Shown in pieces: positions 57,246-64,000 of a stretch of 64,000 nt of DNA (position 1 is its first letter; each line of letters opens with the position of its first letter). The position numbers and the translations under genes were made by a program. The notes below the pieces were generated by a model, which saw only the letters and a list, made by a program, of their open reading frames with translations, ran no database searches and was not told the origin of the DNA. Origin of the DNA: Cymbidium sinense (lineage: Eukaryota > Streptophyta > Magnoliopsida > Asparagales > Orchidaceae); assembly GCA_021442155.1 (NCBI GenBank), contig CM038215.1:9138976-9202975 (forward strand), in the 5' to 3' direction.

Positions 57246-60200
57246 AGGGTTTAGGTTTATGTTTAGGTTCATTTGGTTTTATGGTTTGGTTTATTTTCTA
57301 ATTCATTTATTAACTATAGGTTTAGGTTTAGGGTTTCAAATTTAGGGTTTAAGTTTAGGGTAAGGGTTAAGGGTTTAGAGTTTAAGCTTTAAGAATTAGG
57401 GTTTTAGGGTTTATGCTTTTAGGGTTTATGGTTTAGGGTTAGGGATTATGATTTAGGGTTTAGGGTTTAGGGTTTAGTGTTTAGACTTTAGGGTTTAGGA
57501 TTTTTAGGGTTTAGGGTTTAAGGTTTAGGGTTTAGGGTTTAGGGTTTAGGGTTAGCTTAGGGTTTAGGTTTAGTTTAAGGTTTAGGGTTTAGAGTTTAGG
57601 CTTTAGGGTTTAGGGTTTTTACATTTTAAGGTTTAGGGTTTAGGATTAATTTTTAGTTTAGGGTTTAGGGTTTAGGGTTTATGGTTTAGGGTGTAGGGTT
57701 AGTTTAGGTTTTTGGTTTTAAAAAAATAATTAAACTGATAGGTTTAGGTTTATTTAGTTTATTTTTTATTTATTTTAGTTGATTTTATTTTTTATTTTTA
57801 TTTAGGTTTATTTTTTATTTTATTTAGTATAATTTATTTATTTTAGGTTTATTTATTTTAGTTTGGGGTTAGTGATAGTTTAAAATTTTAGGGTTTAGGC
57901 TTTAGGGCTTTGGGTTTAGGGTTTAGTGTTTACGCTTTAGGGTTTAAAGTTTTTAGGTTTAAGGGTTAACTTAGGGTTTAGGGATAGTTTAGGGTTTCAT
58001 GTTTAGGGTCTATGGTTTAGGCATTAGGGTTTAGGTTTTTCAGGGTTTAGGGTTTTGGATTAGTTAAATGTTTAGGGTTTAAGGTTTTATGGTTTAGGGT
58101 TTAGGATTTTAGGGTTAAGGGTTTAGGGTTTAGAGTTTAGGGATTAGAGTTAGGGTTAGGGTTAGGGTTTAGCATTTAGGGATTAGGTTTAGTTTAGGTT
58201 TAGGGTTTAATATTTAGGTAGTTTAGGTTAGTTTAGGTTTAGGGTTTAGGGTTAGTTTTAGGGATTAGGGTTTAGGGTTTAGGGTTTAGGATTTACGATA
58301 TAGGGTTTAGGATTTAGGGCTTAGCATTCTATTTTTAAAATTAAGTAAACTGGTAGGTTTAGGTTTATTTAGTTTATTTTTGTTTATTTTAGTTTATTTT
58401 ATTTTTTATTTTTATTTAGGTTTATTTTTTCTTTTTATTTAGTTTAGTTTATTTATTTAAGGTTTATTTATTCTAGTTTAGGTTTTTATTTTAGTTTATT
58501 TTTTAGGATTAGGTTTATGTTTATGTTTATTTTTTAGTTTAATTATATTTATATTTTATCTTTTAAGTTTAGGTTTTATTTTTTATTTCTTAGGTTTAGG
58601 TTTTTATTTTATTTTTTTAGGTTTAGGCTTTAAGTTTTTATTTTAGGTTTATTTCTAGATTTTATTTTTTAGTTTAGGTTTAGGCTTCTTTTTAGTTTAT
58701 TTTATTTATTTCGTTTAGGGTTTAGGTTTAGTTTATTTTTTGTTTAGGTTTAAGTTTTATTTATTTTAGTTTAGTTTATTTTAGTTTAGGTTAAGGTTTA
58801 TTTTATTTTATTTATTTTAGGTTTAAGTTTTATTTTTAGTTTAAGGTTTAGGTTTTATTTTTTATTTATTTTTAGGTTTTATTTTAAGGTTTATTTTTTA
58901 GGTTTAGGTTTTTATTTAGTTTTTATTTAATTTTATTTTATGTTTATTTTATTTTAATTTTACATTTGGGTTTTATTTTATTTAGGTTTTTTATTTTTAG
59001 GTTTATTTTATTTTTTAATTTACTTTAGGTTTCTATTAATTTTATTTTAGTTTAGTTTTTATTTTTTATTTTATTTTATTTTTTAGGTTTAGGTTTTAGT
59101 TTAGATTTTCAATTGATTTATTTTTATTTTATTTTATTGAGGTTTAGGTTTTTTATTTATTTTATTTTTAGGTTTTATTTTGTTTAGGTTGAGGTTTTTA
59201 GGTTTTTAGGTTTTAGGGTTTAGGGTTTTAAGTTTAGGGTTTTCTGTTTGGGGTTTTGGGTTTAAGGTTTAGGGTTTATTTAGGGTTTAGGGTTTAGGGT
59301 TTAAGGTTATAGGTTTTGGGTTTAGGGTTTAGGGTTAGTTTTAAGGTTTAGGGATTAAGTTAAAATTTTTTTTATTTTTTTATTTAGGGTTTAGGGTTTA
59401 GGGTGTTGGTTTAGGGTTTTGGTTTTAGGTTAGTTTTAGTGTTTACATTTTAGGGTTTAGGGTTTAGTGTTCAGGGATTTTTTTCATTAAGTAAACTAAT
59501 AAGTTTATGTTTGTTTAGTTAATTTTTTTATTTATTTTAGATTATTTAATTTTTTATTTATGTTTATTTTTTATTTTTATTTAGTTTGGTTTATTTATTT
59601 TTTGGTTTTTTTATTTTTAGTTTAGGTTTTTTATTTTAGTTTATTTTTTAGGTTTAGGTTTAGGTTTATGTTTATTTTTTTGTTTAGTTTTATTTTATTT
59701 TTTTGTTTATGTTTTATTTTTTTATTTTTTGGTTTAGGTTTAAGTTTTTTTTTCTTTAGGTTTAGGTTTTAGTTTTTTTTAGGTTTATTTTTAGGTTTTA
59801 TTTTTTAGTTTAGGTTTAGGATTATTTTTAGTTTATTTTATTTACTTAATTTAGGTGTAAGTTTAGTATTTTTTAGGTTTTATTTATTTAGTTTAGTTTA
59901 TTTTAGTTTAGGTTAAAGTTTATTTTATTTTATTTATTTTATATTTAGGATTTTTTTTAGTTTAGGGATTAGGTTTTATTTTTATTTATTTTTAGGATTT
60001 TTTAGGTTTAGGTTTTTATTTAGTTTTTATTTTAGGTATTTTTAAACTACATTTAGTTTTTATTTTGTTTAAGTAAATCCGTAGGTTTAGGTTTATCAGG
60101 TATCTTAAGTTTATTTTTAATTTTTATTTAGGTTTATATTTTATTTTTATTTAGTTTAGTTTTTTTATTTTAGTTTAGGCTTTTTTATTTTAGTTTATTT

Positions 60201-63200
60201 TTTAGGCTTAGGTTTAGGTTTAACTTTATTTTTTAGTTTATTCTATTTTTATATTATTTTTTAGGTTTAGGTTTTATTTTTTACTTATAGGTTTAGGTTT
60301 ATATTTTTATTTTATTTTTTTAAGTTTAGGTTTTAGGGTTTTATTTTATGTTTATTTTTAGGTTTTATTTTATAATTTAGGTTTAGGTTTATTTTTAGCT
60401 TATTTTATTTTATTTAGTTTAGGTTTAGGTTTAGTTCATTGTACGTTTAGGTTTTATTTATTTAAATTTAGTCTATTTTAATTTTAGTTTAGGTTAAATT
60501 TATTTTGTTTATTTTATTTTTATTTTAGGTTTCAGTTTTTTTTAGTTTATGGTTTATGTTTTAATTTTTAATTATTTTTAGGCTAATATTTTTGGTTTAG
60601 GTTTTTATTTAGTCTTGATTTTATTTTATTTAGGTTTATTTTATTTTTATTTTAAGTTTAGTTATTATTTTATTTAGGTTTTTATTCTTAGGTTAATTTT
60701 ATTTTTTAGTTTAGTTTAGGTTTTTATTTATTTTATTTTATTTTACTTTTTTTATTTTATTTATAAATTTAGGTTTATGTTTTAGTATGTTTTTATTTTA
60801 TTTATTTTTATTATTTTATTTAGGTTTAGGTTTATTTATTTATTTTATTTTTTGGTTTTATTTAGTTTAGGATTAGGTTTTTAAATTTTTAGGGTTTAGG
60901 GTTTAGGGTTTAGGGATTAGGGTTTAGGGTTCATGGTTTTAGGTTTTAGAGTTTTTGGGTGTAGGGTTTAGAGTTAGGGTTTAAGGTTTTGTGTTTAGTG
61001 TTTATAGGTTTAGTTTTACATAGGTTAGTGTTTAGGTTTAGGTTAGGGTTTAGTTAGTTTAGGGTTTAAGGTTTAGTTTGGGTTTTAGACTTTGGGGTTT
61101 ATGGTTTTAGGTTTAGGGTTTAGGTAGGGTTTTTAAGTTTAGGTTAGGGTTTAGGAGTTTAAGTTTAGGGTTTTAGGGTTTAGGTTTAGTTAGTTTAGGT
61201 TTAGGTTTAGAGTTTAGGGTTTAGTTTAGGTGTTTTAGGGTTTTAGTAGGTTTAGGTTATTATATGGTTTAGGTTAGTTTAGTTTATGGTTTAGGTTTAG
61301 TTTAGGTTTAGTTTAGGTTTAGGGTTTAGGGTTTTGGATTTTTTTGTTTCTAATTTGTAATCAGTAGGTTTAGTTTATTTAGTTTATTTTATTTTATTTA
61401 TTGTTTATTATTTATTTATTTTGTTTAGTTTATTTGTTTTTGGTTTAATTTATTTTAGTTTATGTTTTTTATTTTAGTTTATTTTTTTTATTTTAAGTGT
61501 AGGTTAATGCTTATTTTTTAATTTAGTTTTATTTTCATTTTTATCTTTTAGGTTTAGGTTTTATTTTTTTATTTTTTTTGGTTTAGGTTTAGGTTTTATT
61601 TTATTTTTTTTAGGTTTAGGTTTTAGGTTTTTATTTTAGGTTTATTTTAAGGTTTTATTTTATAGTTTAGGTTTAGGTTTTCTTTTAGTTTATTTTATTT
61701 TATTTAGTTTCGGGTTTAGGTTTAGTTTATTTTAGGTTTAGGTTTAGGTTTTATTTATTTTAGTTTAGTTTATTTTAGTTTAGGTTTATGTTTTTTTTTT
61801 GTTTTTTTTTTTGTTTAGGTTTTTTTTTTTTAAGTTTAGTTTAACTTTTTTATTTTGTTTTATTTTAGGTTTATTTATTTTATTTTAGGTTTCTTATATT
61901 AGTTTATTTTTTAGGTTTAAGTTTAGGTTTAAGTTTATTTTTTAGTTGAGTTTTATTTTTATTTTATTTTTTAGGTTTATGTTTTATTTTTTATTTTTAG
62001 GTTCAGGTTTAGGTATTTATTTTATTTTTTAGGTTTAGGTTTTAGGTTTTTATTTTATGTTTATTTTTTGGTTTTATTTTTTAATTTTGGTTTAGGTTTA
62101 TATTTAGTTTATCTTATTTCATTTAGTTTAGGTTTAGGTTTAGGTTTAGTTTATTTTAGGTTTATGTTGAGGTTTTATTTATTAGTTTAGTTTATTTTAG
62201 TTTAGGTTTAGGTTTATTTTATTTTGTTTATTTTATTTTCATGTTAGCTCTAGTTTTTTTTTAGTTTGGGGTTGAGGTTTTATTTTTTTATTTATTTTTA
62301 GGTTTTTTTTTAGGTTTAGTTTTATTTTATTTTATTTTAGGTTTTTTTTTAATTTTTATTTTATGTTTAGTTTTAATTTTATTTAGGTTTTTTATTCTTA
62401 GGTTTATTTTATTTTTTAGTCTAGTTTAGGTTTTTATTTACTTTATTTTATTTTATTTTTAGTTGTGGTTTAGGTTTTAGTTTAGGCATTTATTTTATGA
62501 TTTTATTTAGGTTTAAGTTTTTTTTATTTATTTTTAGGTTTTATTAAGTTTAGGTTTAGGTTTTTAAGTTTTTAGGGTTTAGGGTTTTATTGTTTAGGGT
62601 TTATGATTAGGGTTTAGAGTTTAGGGTTTAGCATTATGGTTTAGGATTTAGGGTTAAGGGTTTTTTAGGGTTTTGGGTTAATTTAGGGTTTAAGGTTTAG
62701 GGTGTTTTAGGGTTTTGGGTTATAGGTTGTAGGTTTATGGTTTATGGTTTAGGGTTAGTTTTAGGGTTTAGGGTTTAGGGTTTAGGGTTTAGGATTTGGA
62801 GTTTAGTGTTTAGGATTTAGGGTGTAGGGTTTTGGGTTTTTTTCCTAATTTACATAAACCAGTAGGTTTAGGTTTATTTAGTTTATATTATTATTTATTT
62901 TTATTTAGGTTTATTTTTTATTTTTATTTTGTTTAGTTAATTTATTTTAGGTTTATTTATTTTAGTTTAAGTTTTTTATTTTAGTTTATTTTTTTGGTTT
63001 ATGGGTAGAGTAATGCTTATTTTTTAATTTAGTTTTATTTTCATTTTTATTTTTTAGGTTTAGATTTTATTTTTTTATTTTTTGGTTTAGGTTTAGGTTT
63101 TTATTTTAGTTGTTTTAGGTATAGGTTTTAGGTTTATTTTAAGGTTTTATTTTATAATTTAGGTTTAGGTTTTCTTATAGTTTATTCTATTTTATTTAGT

Positions 63201-64000
63201 TTGAGTTTAGGTTTAGTTTATTTTAGGTTTAGGTTTTATTTATTTTAGTTTAGGTTTAGGTTTTATTTTTTTATTTTAGGTTTAGGTTATTTTTTTAAAA
63301 TTTTAGGGTTTAGGTTTTTATTTTGTTTTATTTTAGGTTTATTTATTTTATTTTAGGTTTTTTATATTAGTTTATTTTTTAGGTTTAGGTTTAGGTTCAA
63401 GTTTATTTTTTATTTAAGTTTTATTTTTATTTTATTTTTTAGGTTTAGGTTTTACTTTTTATTTTTAGGTTCAGGTTTAGGTTTTTATTTTATTTTATTT
63501 TTTTGTTTAGGTTTTAGGTTTTTATTTAATGTTTATTTTTAGGTTTTATTTTTATTTTAGGTTTAGGTTTATTTCTAGTTTATTTTATTACATTTAGTTT
63601 AGGTTTAGGTTTAGGTTGAGGTTTTAATTATTTTAGTTTAAGTTTAAGTTTATTTTATTTTCATTTTAGGTTTAGTTTTTTTTAAGTTTGGGGTTGAGGT
63701 TTTATTTTTTTATTTATTTTAAGGTTTTTTTTAGGTTTAGGTTTTTATTTTATTTTATTTTATGTTTATTTTATTTTTATTTTATGTTTAGTTTTAATTT
63801 TATTTAGGTTTTTTATTCTTAGGTTAATTTTATTTTTTAGTCTTGTTTAGGTTTTTATTTATTTTATTTTATTTTATTATTACTTTTTTATTTTATTTTA
63901 TTTTTAGGTTTAGGTTTAAGTTTTAGTTTAGGTTATTATTTTATTTTATTTTATGATTTTATTTAGGTTTAAGTATATTTTTAAGGTTTTATTTAGTCTA
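57246..64000 (-). repeat. Telomere-like satellite with repeated anchors, to the window end
   Basis: TTTAGGG-rich islands alternate with TTTAGG/TTTATT tracts, for example about 57,300-57,715, 57,880-58,330, 59,200-59,480, 60,890-61,340 and 62,560-62,840. Reverse-complement anchors of the form AATTAAGTAAACTNGTAGG, more or less decayed, mark the end of each island. They lie near 57,728-57,742, 58,339-58,357, 59,487-59,506, 60,068-60,084, 61,350-61,370 and 62,846-62,866. The structure mirrors the left half. No gene is visible. Confidence 0.88.

Noticed and set aside
57006..57254. A Thr/Ser-rich open frame on the + strand opposite the GRP fragment
   Set aside because: It is the antisense reading of a GGT-rich sequence. 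ACC and TCC codons on the opposite strand of glycine repeats always give Thr/Ser-rich frames.

Overview
The window is repetitive, non-genic DNA from a plant nuclear genome, most likely from a large, repeat-rich genome. Four things point to a plant: the telomere-type repeat is the Arabidopsis form (CCCTAAA/TTTAGGG); the main LINE has the plant L1 layout (DUF4283-type ORF1, endonuclease, reverse transcriptase, zf-RVT-like segment, RNase H); there are plant RTE-clade LINEs ending in (TTG)n; and there are broken copies of the glycine-rich C-terminus of a GRP7-type RNA-binding protein. I cannot name the species. I found no intact protein-coding gene, tRNA, rRNA or CRISPR array. Nearly every open frame is a piece of a decayed transposon or a by-product of base composition.

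Left part (1-22,250). A decayed L1-type LINE (1 to about 4,780) enters from the window edge. After it comes a head-to-tail compound array: LINE 3'-UTR segment, short telomere-like DNA, GRP fragment, then long telomere-like DNA. LINE segments start at 6,668, 10,535, 15,411 and 21,343, all at the same internal LINE position. GRP fragments start at 7,842, 12,095 and 18,465, all at the same codon. The telomere-like DNA is itself organised: CCCTAAA-rich tracts alternate with (C)CTAAA/AATAAA tracts, and a recurring non-telomeric anchor (CTACNAGTTTACTTAATT) marks the boundary.

Middle (about 22,250-38,950). A 16.7-kb AT-rich non-coding block replaces part of one compound unit. It holds a 325-bp tandem array, followed by a very large imperfect inverted repeat: left arm about 24,045-31,790, right arm about 33,385-38,948. 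The 1.6-kb centre contains about 12 short tandem units that can each fold into a hairpin, several with both stem strands changed together. LTR-start-like motifs suggest decayed LTR-retrotransposon DNA, but no gag or pol was recognised. Immediately right of the block lies the 3' tail of a GRP fragment (38,950), so the compound unit resumes there.

Right part (39,205-64,000). A nearly full-length but broken L1-type LINE (39,205 to at least 48,477) is interrupted in its 3' UTR by an RTE LINE flanked by a 13-bp target-site duplication. A run of 100 N (48,478-48,577) follows, then a second truncated RTE copy. From 50,218 to the end the DNA is telomere-like again but in the opposite orientation (TTTAGG on the + strand), with one GRP fragment on the minus strand. 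Because the orientation changes somewhere around the N gap, this may be a real inversion or a scaffolding error.
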